Source: Paraburkholderia nodosa (GTDB lineage: Bacteria; Pseudomonadota; Gammaproteobacteria; Burkholderiales; Burkholderiaceae). Taken from it: a stretch of DNA of 64,000 nucleotides. Both the position numbers and the translations under genes were made by a program. Positions 44,044 to 52,887 of this stretch are shown here, in pieces. The DNA lies in NCBI RefSeq assembly GCF_001718195.1, contig NZ_MCNV01000001.1, positions 372,001 through 436,000 on the forward strand. The letters are read 5' to 3'. Below the pieces are notes generated by a model that made no database searches, was not told where the DNA came from, and saw only the letters and a list, made by a program, of their open reading frames with translations. Numbering within the stretch: the stretch's first letter is position 1; every line of letters begins with the position of its first letter.

Positions 44044-45402
44044 ATGGCCACGAAGCGCGTGAAAAAGACCGATGTGGTAAGCCCCAGCTCGGCGGAATTG
44101 CGCAAGGCCGTCGAGGCGATCGCGATCCAGCCGAAGAGCGGCAAGATCACCCTGCTGACCCGCAAGCTGTTCAATGTCCTGTTGGCCGTCGCCCAGCAGG
44201 CCGACGAGTCTGGCGATACCTACCGTGCGCTACTGTCCGACATCGTCGCCAACTCGGCGTTCGATTCGAACGATACGGCGCTCGTAAAGGAGCACCTGCG
44301 CCGCATGGTGTCGGTGCAGGTCGAATGGAGCCAGGGCACGTCGAGCCAGAAGCCCGGCCGCAAGTGGGGCATCTCCACGCTGATTGCGGACGCGGAAATT
44401 CTCGAGGATCCGCAAACTCGTCGCGTCTGGGTGGAGTTCTCGTTCGCGCCGAAGATCAAAAAGAAGCTGCTGGATCCGGTCCAGTACGCCCGCCTGAGCC
44501 TGCAGTTCCAGAGTCAGTTGCGCAGCAGCGCGGGGCTGGCGCTCTACGAGATCTGCGTGCGCTATCTGACCAACCCCAGCCATCTGACGATGCGCGAGAC
44601 CTGGGAGTGGTGGCGCCCAATCCTTTCCGGTACCCCGGACACCGAAGCCGGCGACGAAGCCAAACGCGAGTACAAGTATTTCAAGCGCGATTATCTGCGG
44701 CCCGCAATTGCCGAAGTCAACGCGGTGACGAACATCTTCGTCGAGTTGATCGAGCATCGCGAAGGGCGCCGTGTCGCCGAGATCCAGTTTCGCGTGACCG
44801 AGCGCAAACAGCCGATGCTCGCGCTCGACGAGCATCCGAATGTGTTCGACAGCACGCTCGTCGACCGCATGGTCAAGATCGGGATTCCGCTCAAGGAAGC
44901 GCAGTCGCTTTACGCCGACAGCGAGGAAAACCGCATTCGCGCAGCGTTGCAGCTGACCGAACAGCGCATGCGCAGTACGAGCTTGCCGCCGGTACGCAGC
45001 GCCGCGGCGCTGTTCAAGGACGCGTTGAAGAAGGGCTATGCGCCGCCGGTCGAGACCGCGGCAGGCGCCACACCGGCCGTTGGCCGCGGTGCGGCGGCAG
45101 CGGTCTCAGCCGACGATCCGAAGGCGCGGCTGCTCGATGAGTACGCGGCGTATCGGCGCAAGGAAGCGCGCTCGCTCTATGAGGAGCAGGGCGACATGGA
45201 GCGTGAACTGGCGCGTCAGTCGTTTGAGACGGATGAACTGCCGGGACTGGGATCGCATTTGCGCGACGACTGGCGTCGTCGCGGGCTGGAATCGAAACTG
45301 GCCGATACGGCGTTCTTCGACTGGCTCGCGCGCAAGACCTGGGGCGAACCGACCGACGGCGATCTGCTCGCGTTCACGCTGAGCCAAACGCGCGCTGCCT
45401 GA
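44044..45402 (+). CDS. repA: Replication initiator RepA (Rep_3 type)
   Basis: Initiator of the secondary replicon, 452 residues. Two winged-helix regions typical of Rep_3 initiators are seen: KSGKITLLTRKLFNVLLAVAQ with the following helices (about 30-130) and VQYARLSLQFQSQLRSSAGLALYEICVRYL with VTNIFVELIEHREGRRV (about 140-265), in pieces. The C-terminal 150 residues are longer than in plasmid initiators and are linked by an Ala/Pro-rich segment. It should bind the iterons to the left as monomer and the inverted repeat at 43970 as dimer. No clear ribosome site precedes the ATG. It is convergent with parB. Confidence 0.92.
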   Translation: MATKRVKKTDVVSPSSAELRKAVEAIAIQPKSGKITLLTRKLFNVLLAVAQQADESGDTYRALLSDIVANSAFDSNDTALVKEHLRRMVSVQVEWSQGTSSQKPGRKWGISTLIADAEILEDPQTRRVWVEFSFAPKIKKKLLDPVQYARLSLQFQSQLRSSAGLALYEICVRYLTNPSHLTMRETWEWWRPILSGTPDTEAGDEAKREYKYFKRDYLRPAIAEVNAVTNIFVELIEHREGRRVAEIQFRVTERKQPMLALDEHPNVFDSTLVDRMVKIGIPLKEAQSLYADSEENRIRAALQLTEQRMRSTSLPPVRSAAALFKDALKKGYAPPVETAAGATPAVGRGAAAAVSADDPKARLLDEYAAYRRKEARSLYEEQGDMERELARQSFETDELPGLGSHLRDDWRRRGLESKLADTAFFDWLARKTWGEPTDGDLLAFTLSQTRAA

Positions 45403-45458
45403 GCATCAGTTATGGCCGGCCCGTGCAATGCGGGGCGGTGAGGGTGTGACCGTTCGGG

Positions 45459-45493
45459 CGATTGTGAGGCATGAAACGATCGTGCCTCAATCG
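45459..45493. terminator. Possible bidirectional terminator, repA/parB
   Basis: CGATT-GT-GAGGCA (45459-45471) can pair with TGCCTC-AATCG (45483-45493), leaving a two-base bulge and an 11-base loop. No T tract, so termination strength is uncertain. It lies between the convergent repA and parB genes. Confidence 0.4.
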
Positions 45494-45539
45494 TCGACGG
45501 TCCGCCAGTGCGTGGCAGCCGTCGACACATTTTCCAAGG

Positions 45540-46619
45540 TTATTTCGTTTTCAGGATCTGTTCGATCTGCTGAAGAATCGCGTCCCGTCGATCTTTGGTG
45601 AGTCCCTTCAGGCGCAACTCGAGCCGGTCGTCGCCATAAGACTTCAAGTCGCCCACGGCGACACCGTCCAGCTTGATCTCCAGCCGTTGTGCGTAGCGTT
45701 GCCGCCCAGCCGGTTTCGGGCTTTCCTGCGCGCTCGCCCGGCCTTTCACGATATCCGCTACCTGACGCGTGCTGAGGTCGTCGGCCACGATGCGGTTGAT
45801 GAGACGCAGCGTGGCATCGGTGCCGCGCGCGCCGTGATAGCGCCCGACCTGATAGGCCATGTTCGAGCCGAAGCGGTCCGGGCGTGCCACCATTTCCTGC
45901 ATGACCGATTCCGGCAACTTGCCGATCGATAGCGCAACCGCCACCGTCGATTCGTCGAGGCCGAGGTGGTCGGCAAGTTCACGTTGACTCAGAAAATGCT
46001 TTTCGTCGATGAATCGCTTCCACACCACCGCGTTATCGAAAACGGTCTGCGAATCGCGCTGGACGTTCAGGTCGTAACCGAGTTTGTAGCTCTGAATGCC
46101 GATCGGCAGGTCGACGACGATTGCCTTGACGACTTCCTTGTTCGCTTCTTTCAGTGCCCGCACGCGACGGCCGCCATCGCTCACGTAGTAGCTGCCCGGC
46201 GCCGCATAGTCGGGAATGACATGGATCGCCTGCTGTTGCCCTTGCTTCGCAAGATTGACAGCGAGTTCAGCGATCGATGCCTTCAGATAGAAGTGACGCG
46301 GATTGAAGGGGCTCGGCTTGATGTCCTTGAGCGGCAACTCGATGATCTGCCCCGGACGGTAGCCTTGAGCGATGCGCCAGGTGCGGTATTCAACCGATTC
46401 ATTTTCGAGGCCAGGCGCATCGTCGAGAATCGGCTCGACGGCAGGTTCAAGGCCGGTCACAAGCGCAGGCTGACTCGAGCGCCCAGCAACTTCGCGCGTT
46501 TTTGGCTTGTCCTGGACGAGGCCGTCGATGGCGTTGAGACGGTCGAGCGCAGTGCGCTTCTCGCTGCTCGTCGTATCCGGACGAGCCTGAAAGCCTTTGG
46601 CGAATTGGGAGGGTTTCAT
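45540..46619 (-). CDS. parB: Chromosome-partition protein ParB
   Basis: Centromere-binding protein of 359 residues. The N-terminal part is variable; the CTP-binding ParB domain (about 95-200) has IKPSPFNPRHFY and SDGGRRVRALKEANKE (the GxRRxRA motif). The HTH that reads parS is at about 210-245 (LSQRELADHLGLDESTVAVALSIGKLPE, in pieces), and a dimerisation domain ends the protein. The ribosome site AAGGA lies inside or directly beside the first parS, which sits between parA and parB. It works with ParA to segregate this replicon. Confidence 0.95.
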   Translation of the reverse strand: MKPSQFAKGFQARPDTTSSEKRTALDRLNAIDGLVQDKPKTREVAGRSSQPALVTGLEPAVEPILDDAPGLENESVEYRTWRIAQGYRPGQIIELPLKDIKPSPFNPRHFYLKASIAELAVNLAKQGQQQAIHVIPDYAAPGSYYVSDGGRRVRALKEANKEVVKAIVVDLPIGIQSYKLGYDLNVQRDSQTVFDNAVVWKRFIDEKHFLSQRELADHLGLDESTVAVALSIGKLPESVMQEMVARPDRFGSNMAYQVGRYHGARGTDATLRLINRIVADDLSTRQVADIVKGRASAQESPKPAGRQRYAQRLEIKLDGVAVGDLKSYGDDRLELRLKGLTKDRRDAILQQIEQILKTK

Positions 46620-46627
46620 TCAGGGTC

Positions 46628-46643
46628 CTTTATGCGCATAAAG
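46628..46643. promoter_or_regulatory. parS site 1, between parA and parB
   Basis: Perfect 16-bp palindrome CTTTATGCGCATAAAG. It fills most of the 24-bp gap between the parA stop and the parB start and contributes the AAAG of the parB ribosome site. It closely resembles the parS sequences known for Burkholderia secondary chromosomes. Confidence 0.9.
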
Positions 46644-47306
46644 TCAGGGGAGCATGGCCGCGATCTCGTCGGCGCATGCGCGCACTTCCACCGCGGCGAG
46701 GCGAGCGCCGCGATCGTTCATTTGCAGAACGGTCTGGCCCAAGGCCATCGCCTGCTTGTACGCCTCACGTGTGGGAATCTGCGTTCTGAGCAGAGGGAAA
46801 CCAAGCTCTTCGAGGGCGCGCTTCAGCTCGCGGGTGAGCATGCGCTTCTCCTCGGTCTTGTTCAGCAGGAATACCGCGCGCAGATCTTCGTTCATGACCT
46901 GAGCCTGCTGGATGAGCTTCACGAGACCAACACTCGACCAGTAGTCAGCCGGAGAAGACGAAGTCGGAATGACGGCGACGGTCGCAGCGAGCAACACCAC
47001 ACCCGAGACCTTTTCCGTGATCGACGGCGGGCAGTCCACCACGATCACGTCGTAGTCGTTGACGAACTTCTTGATCTCCCGATGGATCTGGCCACCGGCT
47101 TCGGAAAGATTGACGACCGGGAACGGGATGCCGGTGTCACCATCGGCTGACGCACTGGCCCAATGGACCAGCGTGTTTTGGCCGTCGGCATCCACGACGA
47201 GAACCCGCTTCCCCTTTTCGTGAAAGGCCGCGCCGAGATGCATCGCGATCGTGCTTTTGCCGACCCCGCCCTTTTGCTGCGTGACTGCGATTATCTCTGC
47301 TGCCAA
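46644..47306 (-). CDS. parA: Chromosome-partition ATPase ParA
   Basis: Deviant Walker-type ATPase of 220 residues that moves ParB-parS complexes. The P-loop KGGVGKST starts at about residue 12, with VVDADGQ (A' box) and VVDCPPSI (Walker B) following. The short length, without an N-terminal HTH, places it with chromosomal and type Ib plasmid ParA, so it does not bind its own promoter through an HTH. The start is a TTG at 47306, supported by AAGGAG eight bases before it. It is followed by parS site 1 and parB in one operon. Confidence 0.95.
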   Translation of the reverse strand: MAAEIIAVTQQKGGVGKSTIAMHLGAAFHEKGKRVLVVDADGQNTLVHWASASADGDTGIPFPVVNLSEAGGQIHREIKKFVNDYDVIVVDCPPSITEKVSGVVLLAATVAVIPTSSSPADYWSSVGLVKLIQQAQVMNEDLRAVFLLNKTEEKRMLTRELKRALEELGFPLLRTQIPTREAYKQAMALGQTVLQMNDRGARLAAVEVRACADEIAAMLP

Positions 47307-47409
47307 TTGGTATTCTCCTTTTTGCTATTAGCTTGGGATTTTACCTGGAATGTTTTTCAGTTCAATGATTTTTGGCGTAATTTGCAGTCGAATTAGCCAT
47401 TCGGACAAG

Positions 47410-47425
47410 GTTTATGCGCATAAAG
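47410..47425. promoter_or_regulatory. parS site 2
   Basis: GTTTATGCGCATAAAG, identical to site 1 except for the first base, which is the first base of the form reported for some Burkholderia chromosome 2 sites. Confidence 0.88.
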
Positions 47426-47555
47426 CTCGGACAGGGGCGTGGGAACGTCGCTAGCGTTCGCGCGCGGCACTGAAATCTGCCTCGGCAATGCCTTCGATGC
47501 ATGGCGTCGATCTGCTAACGGGCACACCGGACGATGATATCGGCGCACCTCACGG

Positions 47556-47571
47556 CTTTATGCGCATAAAG
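47556..47571. promoter_or_regulatory. parS site 3
   Basis: CTTTATGCGCATAAAG, identical to site 1, 225 bp upstream of arsC. Together the three sites span 0.94 kb. Confidence 0.9.
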
Positions 47572-47796
47572 TCCGCGCCTCACTCCATCGCTTCCCCGTC
47601 GCACACAAAGCGCGACCGGAAAATCTCACCGCGAATCCACATGACGCCCCCATGGCAGCAAACCTCGGCACCAAGAGTCAGGAATGGTCCGCGGAAGCGG
47701 CCTACGCGTGCCAGCGCGCCCCCGGTAAAATCGCAGCGAGGCCCCAGTCTCACCGAGGCTCACCCACCACCACTCTTCTCTCGCAATTGCGACGTC

Positions 47797-48150
47797 ATGA
47801 TCACGATCTACCACAACCCCCGCTGCTCCAAGTCCCGCGCGGCTTATGAACTGGTATCCACTGCAACGACAAACGAGTCAGTCGAGGTGATTGAATACCT
47901 GACACAACCGCTCACCGTCGACCGACTCAAAGCGCTGCACGCGATGCTGGGCTGCCCGCTGCTCGACATGATTCGCACCGGCGAAACCGAGTACGCAGAA
48001 CTCGGCCTCGATGCGCCTGGCGTTACAGATGATCAGCTCTACGAAGCAATTGTGCGGCATCCGATTCTGCTGCAGCGACCCATCGTCGTGCGCAATGGCC
48101 GCGCCGTGATCGGGCGCCCGACCGAAAACATTGCCGCACTGTTTGGCTGA
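47797..48150 (+). CDS. arsC: Arsenate reductase (glutaredoxin type)
   Basis: Reduces arsenate to arsenite using glutaredoxin and glutathione. The 117-residue protein has the normal length and the active-site motif HNPRCSKSR with Cys10, then MIRTGETEY and LQRPIVVRNGRAVIGRP, where the last Arg residues bind the oxyanion. There is no ars operon around it, so it may be a housekeeping or Spx-like relative. The ATG lacks a clear ribosome site. Confidence 0.9.
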   Translation: MITIYHNPRCSKSRAAYELVSTATTNESVEVIEYLTQPLTVDRLKALHAMLGCPLLDMIRTGETEYAELGLDAPGVTDDQLYEAIVRHPILLQRPIVVRNGRAVIGRPTENIAALFG

Positions 48151-48328
48151 CATCGCCGGGATGCATGCGTTGGGGTACTCAGGCGCCAAAAGCGAGCGAA
48201 TCGCGAGCGCGAGCGCCCGCGTGCATGGACGAGGTGCAATCCCTGCCATGCACGCATGGAAATTGCATCTTTGCTAACCTGCAGACGAATCCGACGCGAG
48301 GCCCGTGTTCATCGGCTCTTCGCGCAAG

Positions 48329-48389
48329 TTGTCCACAAGCTTATGCCCAAAATCTGTGGATAAATTCGCGTTACCCACGGTTATCCACA
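48329..48389. promoter_or_regulatory. Cluster of DnaA boxes
   Basis: Four sites in 61 bp: TTGTCCACA (48329-48337, one mismatch), TGTGGATAA (48355-48363, perfect, reverse), TTACCCACG (48371-48379, two mismatches) and TTATCCACA (48381-48389, perfect). They lie between arsC and the FMN reductase gene, 5 kb from the DnaA box in the iteron array. They could form a DnaA-binding control site or load DnaA for the origin, or regulate the downstream gene. Confidence 0.65.
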
Positions 48390-48512
48390 ACGCCTCGCCG
48401 ATCCCGATATCGGGCTGACCCGAGCGAGCGTCTGCGCATCGCCGGAAGGCGCATACGTCTATGATGACGTTTCCTTCCATTGCGCTTCGCGCGCGCTTCC
48501 GAGGAAACCGAA

Positions 48513-49067
48513 ATGGCCTACAAGATCGCAGTGGTAGTCGGCAGTCTGCGCAAGGATTCATTCAACCGGCAACTCGCACACGCGGTGACTTCGCTCGCAC
48601 CCGCCGATTTTACTTTCGAGTATCTCGACATCGGCGTGCTGCCGCTCTACAGCCAGGATTACGACGCCGACTATCCCGAGGTGGCGCGCCGCTTCAAGCA
48701 ACAGATCGAAGCGGTCGACGCCCTGCTGTTCGTCACGCCCGAATACAACCGCTCGATTCCGGGCGGGTTGAAAAACGCACTCGACTGGGGTTCGCGGCCG
48801 TGGGGCACGAATTCGTGGCGCGGCAAGCCGGGCGCGGTGCTCGGCACGTCGGTGGGGGCAACGGGCACAGCGCTCTCGCAGCAACATCTGCGTAACGTGC
48901 TCGCCTATCTCGACGTCCCGCTGCTCGGTCAGCCCGAGATGTTCATCAAGCACGACCCGAGCCGCGTTAACGAGAAAGGCGAGATCGTCAACGAGGACAC
49001 CCGCAAGTTCCTGCAGGGCTTCGTCGATACGTACGTGGCCTGGGTCAAGCGCCAGCTCGGCCGCTGA
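48513..49067 (+). CDS. NADPH-dependent FMN reductase
   Basis: Flavodoxin-fold reductase of 184 residues (ChrR/YieF-like), expected to reduce FMN, quinones or chromate with NADPH. Motifs: the FMN-binding VVGSLRKDSFNRQLA at the start, TPEYNRSIPGGLKNALDWGSR and GTSVGATGTALSQQHLRN in pieces. The length is normal. GAGGA lies before the ATG. The DnaA-box cluster is 124-184 bp upstream. Confidence 0.9.
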   Translation: MAYKIAVVVGSLRKDSFNRQLAHAVTSLAPADFTFEYLDIGVLPLYSQDYDADYPEVARRFKQQIEAVDALLFVTPEYNRSIPGGLKNALDWGSRPWGTNSWRGKPGAVLGTSVGATGTALSQQHLRNVLAYLDVPLLGQPEMFIKHDPSRVNEKGEIVNEDTRKFLQGFVDTYVAWVKRQLGR

Positions 49068-49107
49068 CGCCTGAAACGCAACCCACGCGGCATTTGCGCG
49101 AGGGGCT

Positions 49108-49827
49108 TCAGTGCAACGTTCGGCGCTGCCCCGGCATGTCCTTGTGGTGCTCGGGCGTATCTTCCTCGTATTCGAGGAATTCGTCCGGAATTTGCGGCGC
49201 GACGCCTGCTGCGGGTCGCGTCGCTTCGGGTGCGCCAGGAACGTCCACATGATGCGCGCCCATCACCGCACCAGCGCCCGGTGCACTGGCCGATGTGAGC
49301 ACGGTCGCTTCGGCCTCGCTCGTCGGCCGCATCGGTTCGACAGTGGGTTCGACGGTCGGGTCAACGGAGGATTGTTCGCGCGCGGCATCGGTCTGCGCGG
49401 CACGGCGGCGCATGGCATCGGCGAATTCGGAGAGACCCAGTTCGTCGAGCGCCGAGTGCTCGCGCGCGACCGGACGGTCCGTCGCGGGCCATGCCCACGG
49501 CGTGCCGCGTAGCGCGACTTCCGTCGCATGCTCTTCGCGCAGCGTCTCGTACGCGAGGTTGGCGTGTGCCTCGTCGCTCACATGCACGCCGATGCGCACC
49601 GCTTCGCCCGGCGGCGGCGTCATGCCCGTCTGGGCCTCGGTGGTGCGACGCGCATCGCCCGTCGACGAGAAAAAACTTCCCACGAGCCGCTCGATGCCGG
49701 CCAGCACACCCTCGGTGCGCGCCGGCAGGTCGATGTCGCCCGCCGCGAAGCCGCGCTGCAGCAGCGCGTCCTGCGCGTGGCGTGCTTCCTCGTAGGTTTG
49801 GAAAACGCCGGTCACGGTCTGTTTCAT
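49108..49827 (-). CDS. Stress-protein-like (YflT-type N-terminus) protein
   Basis: 239 residues. The first 50 resemble the general stress protein 17M/YflT start (TVTGVFQTYEEARHAQDALL then QRGFAAGDIDL), which forms a small ferredoxin-like fold repeated in part further on (VRIGVHVSDEAHANLAYETL). The rest is Ala/Pro/Glu-rich and disordered, ending DMPGQRRTLH. There is no signal peptide. A stress role is inferred from the family only. Confidence 0.6.
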   Translation of the reverse strand: MKQTVTGVFQTYEEARHAQDALLQRGFAAGDIDLPARTEGVLAGIERLVGSFFSSTGDARRTTEAQTGMTPPPGEAVRIGVHVSDEAHANLAYETLREEHATEVALRGTPWAWPATDRPVAREHSALDELGLSEFADAMRRRAAQTDAAREQSSVDPTVEPTVEPMRPTSEAEATVLTSASAPGAGAVMGAHHVDVPGAPEATRPAAGVAPQIPDEFLEYEEDTPEHHKDMPGQRRTLH

Positions 49828-49992
49828 GGCAGCCTCCTTCGCCAGATGGCGACGCCTGCTTACATCATGCGCCGATTGTGCTTTGCTCGTGCATCGGTTG
49901 GCGCATGCTGCGCGCGACGTCTAACCGCCTGATTCTGCGGGTCGTGCTGGCTGTCGCAAGCCTCGTGCCGCGAAGCGTGTTCCTGCGACTTG

Positions 49993-52272
49993 TCATGCTC
50001 GCGGGCTCGGGAGCGTCGCATCGTGTTCGCGCTTCGCGCGCGCCTGGCGGTCCTCGCGAATCGCCTCGAGCATCTTCTCCAGCAGCGCGATGTCGAACGG
50101 CTTCGATAGCACACGCACATCGGCATTGCGCGTGCGCTCGAGCTCCTCCGCATAGCCTGTCACGAGGATCACGGGCAGGTCCGGCTCGAGCCCCTGCAGC
50201 GCCTCGGCCAGATCGATGCCGTTCATCGTCCCCGGCATGTGGATGTCGGAAAGCACGAGGTCGAAGCGCGGCGTGGGCTCGCCCTCGGCAGGCGGCGCTT
50301 CGACCCGTTCCAGCGCACTCGCCGCGTCGCTCGCGCAGGTCACGCGGTGGCCCATCATCTGCAGGAGCGCCTCGGTGCCGGCCGCGACTTCGTCGTTGTC
50401 CTCCACGAGCAGCACGTTCAGCCCATGCTGCACCTCGGCGCTCTCCTCGCGCGGCTCGCTCGGACGCGGCGCGGGCGGCTCGGCGAGCGAGCGCGGCAGA
50501 TACAGATGCACCGTCGTGCCCGCGCCGATCGCACTGTCGATCGCGGCGAGTCCGCCGGTGCGCTCGCAGAACGCAAACACCTGCGGCAGTCCGAGACCGG
50601 TGCCCGTGCCCTTCGACTTGGTCGTGTAGAGCGGCTCGAACGCGCGCGCGAGCACGTCCGGCGGCATGCCCGTGCCGGTGTCTTCGAGGGTGACGTGCAC
50701 GAAGTCGCCGTCGAGCGGGAAGCCTTCGTCGGGCCGGAAGCTGATGTTGCGCGCGCGCACCGTGAAGCGGCCGCCGTTGGGCATCGCGTCGCGCGCGTTC
50801 ACCGCGAGATTGATGAGCGCGAGCTCGAATTCGGCCACATCGACGAGCACGGGCCACACGTCGTCGTCGACTTCGACGATGAGCGACACCTTCGCGCCCA
50901 GCGACGCGCGCAGCAGTTCGCGGGCCGCCGGCAGCCAGCGCCCGACGTGGATCGTCTCGTTGCGCAGCGGCTGCTTGCGCGCCACGCCTAGCAGTTGGCG
51001 CGTGAGCGACTGGCCGCTCTTGAGCGCGCGCTCGACCGCCGAGAGTTCGCGCTCCAAACCCGCCGCGCCGCGCCGCCGCGCGATCTGCACGTTGGCCGAG
51101 ACGATCATCAGCAGGTTGTTGAAGTCGTGCGCGACGCTGCCCACGAGGTTGCCGAGCGCTTCCATCTTGCGCGACTGCCGGTAGGCGGATTCGATCGAGC
51201 GGCGCATCGAGGCTTCTGCCTGCCAGCGCTCCCACGCCTCCTCTTCGGCGGCGAGGCGCCGCAGCGACAGCCAGATCACGCACCAGAGGGCAATCGACGG
51301 CGTGAACATCGAGATGATGAGCACGCTCAGGTGCCGGTACCACGCCGCCCAGATCGCCGGCGTGCGATACGCGCAGGTCACGTAGACGGGGTACGCGCCC
51401 ACGCGCCGGAACGCGAGGATCACGTTGCTGCCGAGCAGCGCGGAATGCATGCGCACGACACCCGACTCCGTGCCGCGCTGGAGCGCGGCGCCCAGCGGCG
51501 AGTGCGGCGTGATCGTGGGCCCGTCCACGCGCGGCGGCGGATCGAAGGCGAGGATCGTGCCGTCGCTGCGCACGAGGCCGAGCGACATCGGCGAGCCGGG
51601 GCCGAGCAGGTCGCGGTAGAACGAGCTGAAATAGCCGGGGCGCAAGGCGACCGAGACGAGACCCGCGAATCCGCCGGCTTCGTCGAGGCGCGCCACGCCC
51701 ATGTTGAACACGGTCTCGCCGCTCACCTGGCCCTGCATCACACGCGAGACGTGGTCGAGCACGCGGCCGTCGCGGATGCCGGCGAAGTCGTCGCGCGAGG
51801 CGATCGAGATGGTCGGCGGCGGCGAATAGCGGCTGCTCGCGAGCAGGTCGCCGTTAGTGCCGAAAATCGACACCGCGGCCACTTGCGGATAACCGCCGCC
51901 GATGGCATCGAGTTTCTCGTGGATCTGCGGCTCGCTGGCGCGGATGCCGTCGTCGTTCAGATCGCGCACGAGGTCGACTACGCGAGCATCGAGCGCCTCG
52001 TTCATGTCGAACACCTTGAGCGCGTGCTCTTCGGCCACGCGCACGGTGCGCAGCGTGGTGTCGGTGGCGTCGGCTTCGCGCGCGCGCAAGTCGTTGTACG
52101 CCATGGCGGCGACGTAGAGGCACGGCAGCACGATCGCCGCGACGAGCAGCGCGAGCAGCGTGCGCCGGCGTACCGTGAAGTCGTGGCCCGGCGCGGCCGG
52201 AAACGGCGCGTCGTCGGCAGGGGGTGGCTGGGGTATGCGTTCGTCTGGCCGCTCGGGCCGGTCAGCAATCAT
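49993..52272 (-). CDS. Hybrid sensor histidine kinase with receiver domain
   Basis: Membrane sensor of 759 residues. After an N-terminal hydrophobic helix (about 36-57) comes an extracytoplasmic sensing domain of Cache type (about 60-290), a second helix (about 300-325), the HisKA H-box VAHDFNNLLM, the ATPase domain with NLAVNARDAM, DTGTGMPP and GTGTGLGLPQV, and a C-terminal receiver (about 620-745) with VEDNDE, phospho-acceptor in LVLSDIHMPG and VLSKPF. The start at 52272 (MIADRPERPD) is chosen by protein layout; no ribosome site is clear. No separate output regulator is adjacent, so signalling may pass to a phosphotransfer protein elsewhere or through its own receiver. Confidence 0.88.
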   Translation of the reverse strand: MIADRPERPDERIPQPPPADDAPFPAAPGHDFTVRRRTLLALLVAAIVLPCLYVAAMAYNDLRAREADATDTTLRTVRVAEEHALKVFDMNEALDARVVDLVRDLNDDGIRASEPQIHEKLDAIGGGYPQVAAVSIFGTNGDLLASSRYSPPPTISIASRDDFAGIRDGRVLDHVSRVMQGQVSGETVFNMGVARLDEAGGFAGLVSVALRPGYFSSFYRDLLGPGSPMSLGLVRSDGTILAFDPPPRVDGPTITPHSPLGAALQRGTESGVVRMHSALLGSNVILAFRRVGAYPVYVTCAYRTPAIWAAWYRHLSVLIISMFTPSIALWCVIWLSLRRLAAEEEAWERWQAEASMRRSIESAYRQSRKMEALGNLVGSVAHDFNNLLMIVSANVQIARRRGAAGLERELSAVERALKSGQSLTRQLLGVARKQPLRNETIHVGRWLPAARELLRASLGAKVSLIVEVDDDVWPVLVDVAEFELALINLAVNARDAMPNGGRFTVRARNISFRPDEGFPLDGDFVHVTLEDTGTGMPPDVLARAFEPLYTTKSKGTGTGLGLPQVFAFCERTGGLAAIDSAIGAGTTVHLYLPRSLAEPPAPRPSEPREESAEVQHGLNVLLVEDNDEVAAGTEALLQMMGHRVTCASDAASALERVEAPPAEGEPTPRFDLVLSDIHMPGTMNGIDLAEALQGLEPDLPVILVTGYAEELERTRNADVRVLSKPFDIALLEKMLEAIREDRQARAKREHDATLPSPRA

Positions 52273-52887
52273 CGTACGGAAAAGCAGGGAAAAGGCGGCG
52301 GGCAGTCGACATGATAAACGACCGCGATGACGCCCCGACGGCCAGCGCATACCCGGTGCGCCGCAAGCATCGCCGGTCAGGCAGGCCGCCAGGGGTTTTC
52401 TCTCGCTGAATGCCGAATTCGCGAAAATCGGCGAAGCGCAAACGTACCACAAAGGGATAATCAACGTTCTTTATTTAAGGGATGGATAATTTATTTCCAT
52501 AAATTAGCCAGAATGAGTCGATTTTGTTCGTCGAATGATTAACGGCGAGTTGCATTTGATTCAATTTGATTCGAGAATCCCGGACACGATAAATAACGCA
52601 TTCGCATGAACGCCACGCTCGCCATTACGGCGGATGGCCATGCTACGGGGTGGCTGCAGGCATGCAGACGAGGGCCTTCACACCGGCGCACGGGTTGCCG
52701 GTAGCCATTGGGCAACGGCGCAGCCATGCGCGTTGCGTCGGCGCGCCAGCGCGCGGGTCCGTTTATGCGTTACGAATTATTCGGCCCGGTTCGCATTTTT
52801 CTTTGAAGTCTCCCTAAAGTAATTGCCCGCTCCGCCGTTAATCCGTCGAAACGCACTCCGTCCAACGCACACTCATTCAGCATATCC
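52273..52887. other. Intergenic region with AT-rich block
   Basis: A 615-bp gap between divergent genes. Bases 52450-52606 are strikingly AT-rich for this genome (runs such as TTTATTTAAGG, ATAATTTATTTCC, GATAAATAACG), as at promoters bound by H-NS-like proteins. The right end holds a FliA-type promoter. No accepted ORF. Confidence 0.55.
52815..52841 (+). promoter_or_regulatory. FliA (sigma-28) promoter
   Basis: TAAAGTAA, 11 bases, then GCCGTTAA. The flagellar sigma consensus is TAAAGTTT-N11-GCCGATAA, so 13 of 16 positions match with exact spacing. It ends 46 bases before the CheY-like gene and would place the three-gene operon in the late flagellar/chemotaxis class. Confidence 0.7.

Larger units (their letters stand above)
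47307..47796. other. parA upstream region
   Basis: A 490-bp gap. The first 90 bases are AT-rich and should hold the parAB promoter. Two parS sites follow (47410 and 47556). The rest shows no gene; a short plus-strand frame before arsC has no ribosome site. Confidence 0.55.

Noticed and set aside
45437..45460. GGTGAG followed by CGGGCG between repA and parB
   Set aside because: The spacing is 12 bases, not 6, and the second half is imperfect. It was not counted as an iteron.
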